A stretch of DNA of 64,000 nt from JACKDW01 sp964621785 (GTDB lineage: Bacteria > Myxococcota_A > Polyangia > Nannocystales > Nannocystaceae): positions 1 through 64,000 of the forward strand of contig CAZUPD010000028.1 of NCBI GenBank assembly GCA_964621785.1, given 5' to 3'. The position numbers and the translations under genes are program-made. The notes under the pieces are model-generated. The model worked only from the letters and a program-made list of their open reading frames with translations, had not been told where the DNA came from and made no database searches. Shown here piece after piece: positions 53,543-61,809 of the stretch (positions are counted from its first letter, which is position 1; the number at the start of each line of letters is the position of its first letter).

Positions 53543-54340
53543 TTAAAAGAATCCGGCTAGGTTTCCGCCGCGGCTCAGTTGAACTGCAGACTGCGAAAAC
53601 ACCTGGAACGCCTGTCGGATCTCCGTCGCCTGTTTGCCCGGGGTCAACATCCATTGGTCACGGATCCCCATCTCGGCAAACACCTTGCGAAAATCCGTCG
53701 AGCCATCGTCGATCCCCATCGCCGCGACCGTATGGCACTCGGTCGCCTCCATATCGCGGATGAGTTGTCGGACATCGCTGGCCTTGGCGCGAACCGAGTG
53801 TTGATCGGCCCCGTCGGTGATCAGCAGCGTCACCGTCCGCACCATCACGCCCTGGTCCATAAACGCTTGGGCCTTGGCCACCATCGTCGCCAGCAGCGTC
53901 ACCGCTTGGTCGTATAGCGGCGTACCCAGGCTGGGGTTATAGTTTTTTTTGTCCATCCGCACGGCCGTGGTCAACGGACAAAATGGGTTGAGAACTTCGC
54001 CGTTGAGATAGCATGTGTGTACAAGTATCTCATCCCGCTGACGCGCACCTGCGAGTGCGTCGAGGACCAGGTTGTGGCCTTGGCGAACCACCTCGGTATT
54101 GCCGGCAAACCGGATCGATCCCGAATCGTCGGGCATCAGGGCCACGAGCACGACTTCGCTTTCGCGGACATCGTCGACACCGACGCCGAGGCCCGCTTGG
54201 ATCTTGGCTCCGAGATCGGCCACATTGAGCACCTGCATGGATGCCTGGGACAGCAGACCATCGTCGTGGGCCGCCTGAAACAATTGTCCGAGATCCGGGA
54301 CCGCGGGTGCGTTCGGGGGGGTAGGGGGTGCATGACTCAT
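53543..54340 (-). CDS. Cytoplasmic vWA-domain protein (TerY-like)
   Basis: 265 residues, no signal peptide. vWA fold with MIDAS residues in VLVALMPDDSGSIRF (DxSxS) and LLITDGADQHSVRA, and an intermediate NPSLGTPLYDQAVTLL that supplies the conserved Thr. It ends in a short extension rich in Gln/Ser/Gly. Together with the upstream PP2C and kinase genes it makes the vWA-PP2C-kinase combination described as the TerY-P triad of tellurium/stress-response systems. GGAG six bases before the ATG. Last gene of the unit. Confidence 0.82.
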   Translation of the reverse strand: MSHAPPTPPNAPAVPDLGQLFQAAHDDGLLSQASMQVLNVADLGAKIQAGLGVGVDDVRESEVVLVALMPDDSGSIRFAGNTEVVRQGHNLVLDALAGARQRDEILVHTCYLNGEVLNPFCPLTTAVRMDKKNYNPSLGTPLYDQAVTLLATMVAKAQAFMDQGVMVRTVTLLITDGADQHSVRAKASDVRQLIRDMEATECHTVAAMGIDDGSTDFRKVFAEMGIRDQWMLTPGKQATEIRQAFQVFSQSAVQLSRGGNLAGFF

Positions 54341-54378
54341 GGTGTACTCCTTCGTTGATCAACTTTGTGTATGAGCAA

Positions 54379-55456
54379 TTATCCGAGGGTGATGCCGTCC
54401 CACGACGGTAGTGAATCGGTCGACTTGACCAAGTGCATGCCCGCGTCGGCAAACCGCTGCAACGCGGCCTCAGCCTCGTGCGTGAAGTCGGCGACAAACC
54501 CTCCGGCGCCGTCCGGAACTGTGACCGACGACATGCAGTCGGTCATGATGTAGACCTTGCGTGCGAGGGCCGGATCGTTGGCGACGATCTCCGCCAGCAA
54601 GTCATCGATCGAGCTCTTGACGCAGTGGCTCGCCGCCTGCCCGGCGATGATCACTGCATCTGCATCGAGTAGCGTTTTGAGAAATCCCGTGTTGCGGGTA
54701 GCGAGTGTTTGGCCGTCGTGACGTGTGAGCACTTCGGGACGCAGGACCGAGTAATTCTCGGTCAGCGGATGGCCGCCCTTGACCTCGACCCACGACTGAC
54801 TCGAGCGACAGTACGCATGAAACAGGCGGGCCTCGTGGATCACACCGGTCAGCGCATGTCCGTCGCTGCCGAGCAGACAGTGCGGCGGCCACAGGTAGAG
54901 CGTGTATTTCCCAGCGCGTTCGAGCGTCTCGCAGTAGTGCAGGCACTGGGCCATCAGCCATGCGTAGTTGCCCCGGCACAGCCATCCGGCGAGTGCGGGA
55001 TTTGGTTTGACCGCCCCACTGCGGATCTCAGCGGTTCGGATCTCGCGGTGGGGAGTCAGCGGAGCCTCGTGTTGATCGACCCAAAACGCGGGAAAAAAGA
55101 TCTGATGGGCAAAGTGGGTCCATCGTCGTCGTGATGTTGGTGAGCGAGCCGAGGTTGCGGTAGATGAACTCGGCGAGTCGCCGCGAATCATCGATCGCTC
55201 CCGTCCCGCTACGTCCGCCGACAAACAGCGTCCCCTCGGGGAAGCAAAAATCCTTTTGTACATCGATCAGCAGCAGGTGGAGGTTTTGGCGATCCGCCGC
55301 CGACGCCCGAATTCCGTGGGCACGTCGATGGTCGGCCGCCGCACGCATCAATCGCTGGGCGTCGGGCCGATAGGTCCAGTTGGCCGCTGCACCCGGGTCA
55401 AACCACGTCGGCACGGGCAACTCGCGATGGGGGAATCGTTTTTTATGTACTTGCAT
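54379..55456 (-). pseudogene. Frameshifted isochorismatase-fold hydrolase (nicotinamidase-like)
   Basis: Two overlapping frames together encode one hydrolase. The first, from ATG 55456 (MQVHKKRFPHREL), contains LLLIDVQKDFCFPEGTLFVG with the catalytic Asp, and runs to NITTTMD near 55118. Homology then continues in another frame from THFAHQIFFPAFWVDQHE to the catalytic Cys region AGQAASHCVKSSIDDLL and ends at 54379. The switch needs one base skipped, or two restored, near 55113-55121. It may be a real mutation, a recoding site or a sequencing error. Its position inside the PP2C-kinase-vWA unit suggests an NAD- or pterin-related role, but the substrate is unknown. Confidence 0.78.
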
Positions 55457-55479
55457 GTTTTCTCTCTTTCACGCGGTGG

Positions 55480-57414
55480 TCACCGCGAAGGTTGAAGTTG
55501 AAGATCGACGATCGTCTGGGGCGTGACGACGTGAAGGCCCGCCGACGAGACATGTAAAACCGCCGCGCAATCGACCCAAGGGGCGGTTTGGGGGAACGTA
55601 CGGTCGACTTGCAGGGATGTGTTGACACGCACAAGACCGGCATCGGTCGGAGCGAACAGGACATCGGCCGCGGCCGCCTGACCGCCGAGCGTTCCGAGCC
55701 ACGTTCCATCGCCGGCCCGTGAAGATGTGTGTGCAACGACTCGCCCGCGGGCATCGATGAGCTCACACGTGTGTGTCACGGTTCCCGCGTTGGCCCATGC
55801 ACTCAGCAGCCACGTGTGTTGTTGGCCAAACGCAACATGTACCTGCAATAGTTGGCCCCGGGTCGGGCGCAATCCCTCGATTTCGGTGATGCCCGAGCGA
55901 CCCTCGGCAAACAACAATCCCCCGCGCAGGGCACCGACGCGATACAGCGCGAGACCCCGGCGGCCCCCGGCAAACAAACAGGTTTGGCCGTCGACGACCG
56001 AGCCGACATGTTCGCGGGTTGCTAGGTCGGATACCCCGTGCGGGGGGAGGTCACGACGCCAGAGCTCCCCCGACTCACAGGTGTAGACAGCATCGCGAAG
56101 CGTGACGAGGCCGGGACCAAATCGACCCCCGGTTGTGCCGAGGCTGGATTGGGGGTGGGCGGGACGTAGCCACCGAGATGCTCGCGGTCCGTCGTGCTCG
56201 GGATGTGCCCCTTGCGGATGCCTGGCGAGGCTCACCCACGTACACCCAGCCGTGAGGGCAACAGCCATATTCGCAAGCAGATTCCCACGCATCACCACCA
56301 GGCCTGTTTCGCGGACAAACTCGCCGTCGGCGTGGGCGACAAAACACAACTTCCCGCCGACAACCTGTGTATGGACAATGATTCCGTGGGTCTGGTAACG
56401 GGTGTGGGTGCGGACGTGGCCCGTGCGCACCGTCGCCTGTCGCCGCACCTGTGCGGGCTGGCACACGGGGCATGTTGCACGAGCGTGAACGATTCTGCAG
56501 GTTTTGCAGGTCTCCCAAGCAAGTTGCTCGAGCAACTGTTTTGGAAATATGCCCCGGGCGTCGTCGATGAACCACGCGCGCAAGATCCTGCTCAACTCCT
56601 CGGGCAGCACCGACCACGGTCGCGCCGGCCGCGGGTAGCGAACATCGGGGTGAAACACAGTCAGGCGACGTGCTGGACGCAGTGACGGTGGGCAGCGTTC
56701 GGCCGGATCCTGGGGTCGGTAGATGCCACCATACGGACCGACCCACAAAAGGCTCTGCATCGCCATGACTGCAAACGCGTACCAGTCACTCGCGTGGCTA
56801 GCCGGAGAAACAGGTGTCCAGACGTCGTTCCGCAGTTCGCAGCGGAGTGGGTCGACGAACCGTTCACTCACCACCGGGCAGGCGTAGCCGGCGAATTGAA
56901 AACTATCGGCATCGATCAGCGACACCTGGGTGCCGGAGACAAGGACATTGAGGTCGTTGAAGTCGCCGATCGTCACACCACATGCGTGTACATCTACAAT
57001 CGCCTCGTGGAGTGCGAGCAGGATCCTGATGACCTGGCGATCGTCGATACCGTGGCGGCGTATCGCCCGGCTCGCAAATCTGTGCAGGGGCATGGCCCCG
57101 TCGATCCGCCGCATCGAATAGCCGAGGATCCGCGTTCCACCGCGGTCGAAGGCGAGTTGTTCAGGGGCGATGACCACGGCGGGCAGATTTGTTGGAAATG
57201 CACGGAGTTTGGTCTGTTGCAGCTCCAAGCGGCGAGACGCAGCTGTTTGGGCAGCACGGTCACCGGCGTACTCCGGATGGTCCGGGCCCTTAAAGAGTTT
57301 GAGTGCACGGCCGCGGGAGATTTCGTAGACCTCGGCCTCTCCCCCCTGTCCGATCATCTTCGAAGCGGCCAGACGCACGCGTTTGCCCGCGACATACACG
57401 GTTTGAGCAGCCAT
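55480..57414 (-). CDS. Divergent protein kinase of TerY-P type with Cys module
   Basis: 644 residues. The kinase-like N-half has the Gly-loop MIGQGGEAEVYEI, Lys in GRALKLFKG, an altered catalytic loop VTIGDFNDLNVLV (HRD replaced by GDF, Asn kept), and IDADSFQF in place of DFG, a pattern I associate with TerY-P kinases. A Cys cluster CKTCRIVHARATCPVC (about 315) looks like a zinc ribbon. The C-half (about 350-640) is beta-rich with repeated GLV/GLA segments, possibly a propeller. It starts at ATG 57414, overlapping the PP2C stop by one base (TGATG). Confidence 0.8.
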   Translation of the reverse strand: MAAQTVYVAGKRVRLAASKMIGQGGEAEVYEISRGRALKLFKGPDHPEYAGDRAAQTAASRRLELQQTKLRAFPTNLPAVVIAPEQLAFDRGGTRILGYSMRRIDGAMPLHRFASRAIRRHGIDDRQVIRILLALHEAIVDVHACGVTIGDFNDLNVLVSGTQVSLIDADSFQFAGYACPVVSERFVDPLRCELRNDVWTPVSPASHASDWYAFAVMAMQSLLWVGPYGGIYRPQDPAERCPPSLRPARRLTVFHPDVRYPRPARPWSVLPEELSRILRAWFIDDARGIFPKQLLEQLAWETCKTCRIVHARATCPVCQPAQVRRQATVRTGHVRTHTRYQTHGIIVHTQVVGGKLCFVAHADGEFVRETGLVVMRGNLLANMAVALTAGCTWVSLARHPQGAHPEHDGPRASRWLRPAHPQSSLGTTGGRFGPGLVTLRDAVYTCESGELWRRDLPPHGVSDLATREHVGSVVDGQTCLFAGGRRGLALYRVGALRGGLLFAEGRSGITEIEGLRPTRGQLLQVHVAFGQQHTWLLSAWANAGTVTHTCELIDARGRVVAHTSSRAGDGTWLGTLGGQAAAADVLFAPTDAGLVRVNTSLQVDRTFPQTAPWVDCAAVLHVSSAGLHVVTPQTIVDLQLQPSR

Positions 57415-58163
57415 CACCCGACCTCCCGTCGACGGGCGAGCACAACTGTTGTATCATCATGTAAATGGCTGCCGTAGCGCGTGTCGGAGCCGTTGGCCGT
57501 GCGGTAGAGGTAGCGGCGAAGGGCATCGGGATGCTCGACAAACCGCGGTGTCGCAGCGATGTGCTCGAGATCTTGCGTCTGTGGGCAAAGCCCCTCGGCC
57601 CCGTCGCTGGCGAGTACAATGGACGTCACCGTTGCGGTCGGCCGGCGACAGATAAGCTCAAACCCGACGTCTTGCCCGAGTAGGCGATAGGCGAGATAGG
57701 GTGGTGCGTTGTCGGGATAGGGGCCGATCCTGTGTAGCTCGTCGTCGACGCGCACAAGACCGTCGCCGGCCGCAAATACGAGCGCGGTCGCAGGTGAAAT
57801 CACGAAGCCGAGGATGGTGGTCAAAAACCATGTGTGGATACAAGGTTCTCGGGGGAGCCCGAGACTCTCGATGGTTCGGGCGAGCCGGTTACTGACCGCG
57901 TCGGAGAGTGCGTCGACAAATCCGTCGGCCAGGGGCGAGGTTTTGCCGAGCACCAGGTCCCGCACTTGTTGGGCGACGAGTTGGGAGCAAATCTGCGCTC
58001 CGACTTCGCTCGCAGGCGAGCTTCCGCAGCCGTCACACACGATACCGACCGCGAGATCACGGTCGACCCAATGGACGAACGCGTCCTGATTGTTTCGCCC
58101 GCGCAGGGTATGTGCGCGGCCGCGGATCGTCGCTCCGCTGCTGAGAAAGTGTTCGTGTATCAT
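57414..58163 (-). CDS. PP2C-family Ser/Thr phosphatase
   Basis: 249 residues. PP2C metal-site motifs: RGRNNQDAFVHW, IVCDGCGSSPASEVGAQ (DGxGS), a central GDGLVRVDDELHRIG, and SIVLASDGAEGLCP. ATG 58163 gives MIHEHFLSSGATIRG; an upstream frame adds 12 residues. It should reverse phosphorylation by the overlapping downstream kinase. First gene of the four-gene unit ending with the vWA protein; overlaps and short gaps argue for one transcript. Confidence 0.88.
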   Translation of the reverse strand: MIHEHFLSSGATIRGRAHTLRGRNNQDAFVHWVDRDLAVGIVCDGCGSSPASEVGAQICSQLVAQQVRDLVLGKTSPLADGFVDALSDAVSNRLARTIESLGLPREPCIHTWFLTTILGFVISPATALVFAAGDGLVRVDDELHRIGPYPDNAPPYLAYRLLGQDVGFELICRRPTATVTSIVLASDGAEGLCPQTQDLEHIAATPRFVEHPDALRRYLYRTANGSDTRYGSHLHDDTTVVLARRREVG

Positions 58164-58460
58164 CCACACAAACCATAGTGTGTTTTCTACACCTATCAAG
58201 TACCGGCCGCGGAGGAGGCTCTCGTCCGAGGTGTTGAATCAGACAGCTCGTTGCGCGGTCTGACCCCTTTCACTTCTCGGTCCAACGCGACTCGGGTCGT
58301 GCGGTAGCGACTTGCGACTGACACGCGTCGTGTACGGGGTCGCTCCTGACCACATCATGACAAGAAGTGGCCACCTGAAACTCGTTGTTCTTACAAATAT
58401 CTCATGGGTGAACCATACCGGACCAGAAGGGCGTAGGTCGTTGGACGGTTTCAGCATAAA
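58164..58460. other. Intergenic region upstream of the PP2C unit
   Basis: About 300 bp that should hold the promoter of the PP2C-kinase-hydrolase-vWA unit. No gene, clear promoter or iterated palindrome seen. Confidence 0.4.
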
Positions 58461-58488
58461 AAAACTCCGCGCCGAGACGCGGAGTTTT
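58461..58488 (-). terminator. Intrinsic terminator of the TTDDS lipoprotein gene
   Basis: Stem AAAACTCCGCG / CGCGGAGTTTT with a six-base loop. On the minus strand it is followed by a run of T (A-run at 58458-58464 on the plus strand). Confidence 0.9.
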
Positions 58489-58504
58489 GGTGAGAGTGAT
58501 TCGC

Positions 58505-59092
58505 TCACTGACAGACGTCGCCGCACATTCCTTGTACGCACATTGCGATGGCGGCGAACTCCGGATCCTGCGGCGAAGCCATACATTGCGCAAAACAGGT
58601 CGGGTCGAGACCACCGGCCTCGGCGAAGCACGCAAACACACAACTGCATTCCGGGTCATCTTGGCAGGCCAGCGTTTGCTCGCAGCAATTCTCCTTGCCA
58701 CACGCGGTACAGGCATCGTCATTCGGCTCGGGATCGCATGTGATCCCATCGGTGGTTGCGTCTTCGGTGGTCGAGTCGTCGGTGGTCGAATCGTCGGTGG
58801 TCGAGTCGTCGGTGGTCGAATCGTCGGTGGTCGAATCGTCGGTGGTCGAATCGTCGGTGGTCGCGTCGTCGGTGGTCGCCTCCTCGGTGGTTGCCTCCTC
58901 GGTCTCACTCCCGGTCGGTCCCGCGGTGGTCTCCGACGATGTGTCGGTGGTCTCCGGGTCCGTCGTCGAGGTCTCCGAGGTTTCGCCGCTGGTCTGGGTC
59001 TCGCTTCCCGAGGCATCGTCGCCGCCACCACAGGCCCCGAGGCCGAGGGTGATGAGGAACGCTAGGGAGATGCGTGAAAGTTGTATGCGCAT
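58505..59092 (-). CDS. TTDDS-repeat lipoprotein with Cys-rich C-terminus
   Basis: 195 residues from ATG 59092. Signal peptide MRIQLSRISLAFLITLGLGAC with lipobox. The linker (about 25-110) is almost pure Thr/Asp/Glu/Ser with repeated Thr-Thr-Asp-Asp-Ser units encoded by a 15-bp array. The C-terminal 75 residues carry twelve or so Cys (CTACGKENCCEQTLACQDDPEC, split here by repeats) ending MCGDVCQ, a compact disulphide domain. Probably a surface-displayed module on a flexible stalk. A terminator follows. Near-palindrome copies flank the start. Confidence 0.8.
   Translation of the reverse strand: MRIQLSRISLAFLITLGLGACGGGDDASGSETQTSGETSETSTTDPETTDTSSETTAGPTGSETEEATTEEATTDDATTDDSTTDDSTTDDSTTDDSTTDDSTTDDSTTEDATTDGITCDPEPNDDACTACGKENCCEQTLACQDDPECSCVFACFAEAGGLDPTCFAQCMASPQDPEFAAIAMCVQGMCGDVCQ
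58751..58900. repeat. 15-bp minisatellite, about ten copies
   Basis: The unit GGTGGTCGARTCGTC repeats at 58766, 58781, 58796, 58811, 58826 and 58841, with decaying copies on both sides. It encodes the Thr/Asp/Ser stalk of the lipoprotein. Length change keeps frame. Confidence 0.93.
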
Positions 59093-59455
59093 GGTAATCA
59101 TGATGAAGTCCAATCTCCGGCTTGGACACCGGGTCTTCTGAAGTGTTCAATTTCTAGGCATGGCGGTCAAACGCCGGCGGCACAATTTCGTTGCCACCTG
59201 CATCGGTGGGTGGGTGGCCGGCTGGGCACTTCGTTTCGCAGATAGCAATAAGTCATTTGTTTTTCGTAGTTTGAGCATCGAAGGAAGCATGCGTCACGGA
59301 CCACACAGTCCGGGTGGTCACCACCAGGTGGGTGCTCCACGTCGACTCGGCGGGCCGACGGTCGATGACCGCGTCCGTGAATTTGCTGTAGAGAGAGATC
59401 GTTGCAATCGACGAGTTATCTTCGGCAACGCCTCGTCATGATTCTGGCCGCGGGT

Positions 59456-59525
59456 TGCAAGTGCACGCAAGCGTTGGTCGGTGCCTCGAGGCTCGGACTG
59501 CCTTCCGGCCGCGGTTGCAAATGCA
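59456..59525. repeat. Duplicated palindrome-bearing segment
   Basis: Two similar segments of about 20 bp, 60 bp apart, share GCGG-GTTGCAARTGCACGCAA (first copy with an extra G). Each holds one TGCAARTGCA palindrome. Confidence 0.7.
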
Positions 59526-59535
59526 CGCAACTATC

Positions 59536-59568
59536 GATGTGCACCAGATGTGCATCAGATGTGCACCT
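59536..59568. repeat. Three 11-bp direct repeats GATGTGCAYCA
   Basis: Copies start at 59536, 59547 and 59558, one helical turn apart. They are about 200 bp upstream of the lipoprotein start at 59766, compatible with an operator. Confidence 0.7.
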
Positions 59569-59765
59569 CGCCGCGCCGCGCATGCAACCTCAGCAACTTC
59601 GATTTGAGGCCTCGGTGAGGTCGTTCGGTGCATCATCAAGCAGGGGCAAGCCAATGAGTACGGCGATAAGTCGTTTGTTTTCCGGGGCTTGTACAGTCAG
59701 CCTGCGGTGGTGTCCCGCGGTTGTATTCCCGTGCGTGACACGGTATCACCCGGTTGGAGGCGTGA

Positions 59766-60356
59766 ATGTCCGAGAACAAACCTTGTACGCACACCAGCTG
59801 GCTGACTCCGTTGACCCTCGCGATTGCCCTCGCCGGACCTGTCGGATGTGACAGCGACGAACATCCCACCTCAGAAAATCGGTCCAATATCGCCAAGGCG
59901 TTTGCCCCGGCTGCCGACGACGACGACAAGCGCAAGGCCGAGGAGGCCGAGCTAGCGGCCGCACTCGCTGATCGTCGTCAGCGCGAGGAGGCGGCACAGG
60001 CCGAGCTGAAGGCGAAGATCGCCGGAATTGCGGAAGCGACCGAGAGCCCGAAAAACCGGAGTGACAAGCAGCGCTGCAACGATGTCGCCGACGCCTACGA
60101 CCGGTTTACCAAACGCCGCTATGCCGAAGATGCCAAGAATTTGATGCTCTGGTACGAACGCAGGCGTGCACGCAGGGCCGAGGTCCGCGAGCGTTGCCGG
60201 CGGATGCCGTCGCTGACGATGGATTGCTACGAGCGCACGCTCGACGGGGCCGAAGGGGATTTGCTCGAGCTCGAAGATCGCTTGCTCAAACATTGTATCA
60301 GCAACCATGGTGGGAGCGAGGTGCTGCCGGCCACGGCCGAGGGAACACCGGCGTAG
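59766..60356 (+). CDS. Coiled-coil lipoprotein, function unknown
   Basis: 196 residues. Signal segment SWLTPLTLAIALAGPVGC gives a lipobox (GPVGC). An acidic then strongly charged helix (DDDDKRKAEEAELAAALADR, QREEAAQAELKAKIAG) predicts a coiled coil to about 90. A second helical region has four Cys and many Arg (RYAEDAKNLMLWYERRRARR, VRERCRRMPSLTMDCYERTL). GGAGG five to six bases upstream of the ATG is strong. I do not recognise the family. Confidence 0.8.
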   Translation: MSENKPCTHTSWLTPLTLAIALAGPVGCDSDEHPTSENRSNIAKAFAPAADDDDKRKAEEAELAAALADRRQREEAAQAELKAKIAGIAEATESPKNRSDKQRCNDVADAYDRFTKRRYAEDAKNLMLWYERRRARRAEVRERCRRMPSLTMDCYERTLDGAEGDLLELEDRLLKHCISNHGGSEVLPATAEGTPA

Positions 60357-60479
60357 CCCAAACGTCGGGTTGGTGTGCATGCAATTTGATTCGAACTCCG
60401 ATGGCCTCCCGTGGCGTGTGGCCCGCAGGTCTGTACGGTGCTCGGCTCTCGAGTTTGATGGGTCTGCAACGCTGGTCCC

Positions 60480-61694
60480 ATGACGTCCGAAACCACCATC
60501 AATGTCCGAGATGCTCGTCGGTTGGCACTCGCCCGGGCCGGCCTGCTCAAACCCGAATGGACCGGTTTTCCTCGTCGCGCCGCCAAGCAACCGCGCAAGG
60601 CTTGTATGCAGGTGATCGATGCGTTCGGCTATCTCCAGCTCGATACCGTCGCGGTCGCTGGGGCCCGCAGCCACGCGCTGGTGTTGATGTCGCGTCTACC
60701 CGACCTCGACCCTCGGATCCCCGAAACGCTGCTCACGCCTGGTTCTCCTGTGTTTGAGTATTGGGGGCACGAGGCGAGTTGGTTGCCGATGCAATTTTAT
60801 CCGCTGCTCGGATTTCGGCGCGAGGCCTTTCGCGAGTCCCACCCGTGGTGGGGCGAATTGTTGGTCGAGCACCGCGCGAAGGTCCGTGACCTGCTGGCCC
60901 GGATCCGGGGGGAGGGGCCCCTGCGATCGTCCGATTTTGAGGGGAGCAGCGGCAGCGGTTGGTGGAACCTCAAACTGACAAAAAAACTCGCCACCGCGCT
61001 GTGGTCTTCCGGCGAGCTCGCGATCCGCCAGCGCAGCAACTTTCAACGCATCTACGACCTGCACGAGCGGGTGATTCCCCAGCAGGTGCGCGACCACAAG
61101 CTCGATGTCGATGCACAACTCACCGCACTTTTGCTGGCTGCCCTGCGCGGACACGGGTGGGCGAGCGTGACGACCCTGGCGGCGACGTGGAGGCTTCGCA
61201 ACCGGGGTCGTGCCCTGCGTCGGTTGCTGGCTGTCGCCGAGCAGGAGGGAAAGGTAATTGCGTGTACACTAGTTTCCGAAGATGGCACGCGGCGGGCGGG
61301 CTACATCCGACCCGAAGATCTCGCGCTCGCCCATCGACTGCGTCGCGTCCGTCCCTCGTGCGAACATCCGGTGTTGCTGTCACCGTTTGATCCGCTGTTG
61401 TGGGACCGCGAACGCGTGCAGTTACTGTTCGGATTCCATCAGATTCTCGAGATTTTCAAACCGCCGACCAAGCGGATCTACGGGTACTACTGCATGCCCG
61501 TGCTGGCCGGGGAATGCCTCGTTGCTCGCCACGACCTCAAGGCCGACCGCCGGCGCGGGGTGTTAGAAGTTCGCAGCACCCACCTCGAGCGCAAACTGCC
61601 CTGGGGCCCCGATGCTCGGACGCGGCGAAGTGCCGCCAACCGGGCCGTGCAAACCTACGCACAACGCTTGGGACTTGGGCTCGTGTCGCGTTGA
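60480..61694 (+). CDS. YcaQ/AlkX-like winged-helix DNA glycosylase
   Basis: 404 residues, the usual length for the DUF1006/YcaQ family, whose E. coli member unhooks interstrand DNA crosslinks. Seen: N-terminal helical region with VIDAFGYLQLDTVAVAGARS (catalytic QLD), YWGHEASWLPM, a winged-helix region SVTTLAATWRLRNRG, and the C-terminal LLSPFDPLLWDRERVQLLFGF and KRIYGYYCMPVLAGE. All family hallmarks are present. Cytoplasmic. Not in an obvious operon. Confidence 0.92.
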   Translation: MTSETTINVRDARRLALARAGLLKPEWTGFPRRAAKQPRKACMQVIDAFGYLQLDTVAVAGARSHALVLMSRLPDLDPRIPETLLTPGSPVFEYWGHEASWLPMQFYPLLGFRREAFRESHPWWGELLVEHRAKVRDLLARIRGEGPLRSSDFEGSSGSGWWNLKLTKKLATALWSSGELAIRQRSNFQRIYDLHERVIPQQVRDHKLDVDAQLTALLLAALRGHGWASVTTLAATWRLRNRGRALRRLLAVAEQEGKVIACTLVSEDGTRRAGYIRPEDLALAHRLRRVRPSCEHPVLLSPFDPLLWDRERVQLLFGFHQILEIFKPPTKRIYGYYCMPVLAGECLVARHDLKADRRRGVLEVRSTHLERKLPWGPDARTRRSAANRAVQTYAQRLGLGLVSR

Positions 61695-61809
61695 GCAGGT
61701 TTTCACTTGCTGCACGGGATACGATGCACTTGCAAGGTGAGCCAGCCCGTTCGGGAAAATTGCCAAAGGGTCACACAGGTCCAACGATCCGAGATAGCAT
61801 CCCCGCCAG

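Larger units (their letters stand above)
59093..59765. other. 673-bp intergenic region with repeats
   Basis: Lies between divergent lipoprotein genes. It contains two iterated palindromes (59456, 59516) inside a duplicated segment, and three 11-bp direct repeats at 59536-59568. A 93-codon frame at 59160 has no supporting features, so I do not call it. Confidence 0.55.

Noticed and set aside
58751..58900. Possible CRISPR array
   Set aside because: Units are 15 bp, contiguous and in frame, with no spacers; they encode a Thr/Asp stalk.
59160..59441. 93-codon plus-strand frame in the 59.1-59.8 kb gap
   Set aside because: No ribosome site, no recognisable domain, Arg/His-rich composition typical of random GC-rich frames.
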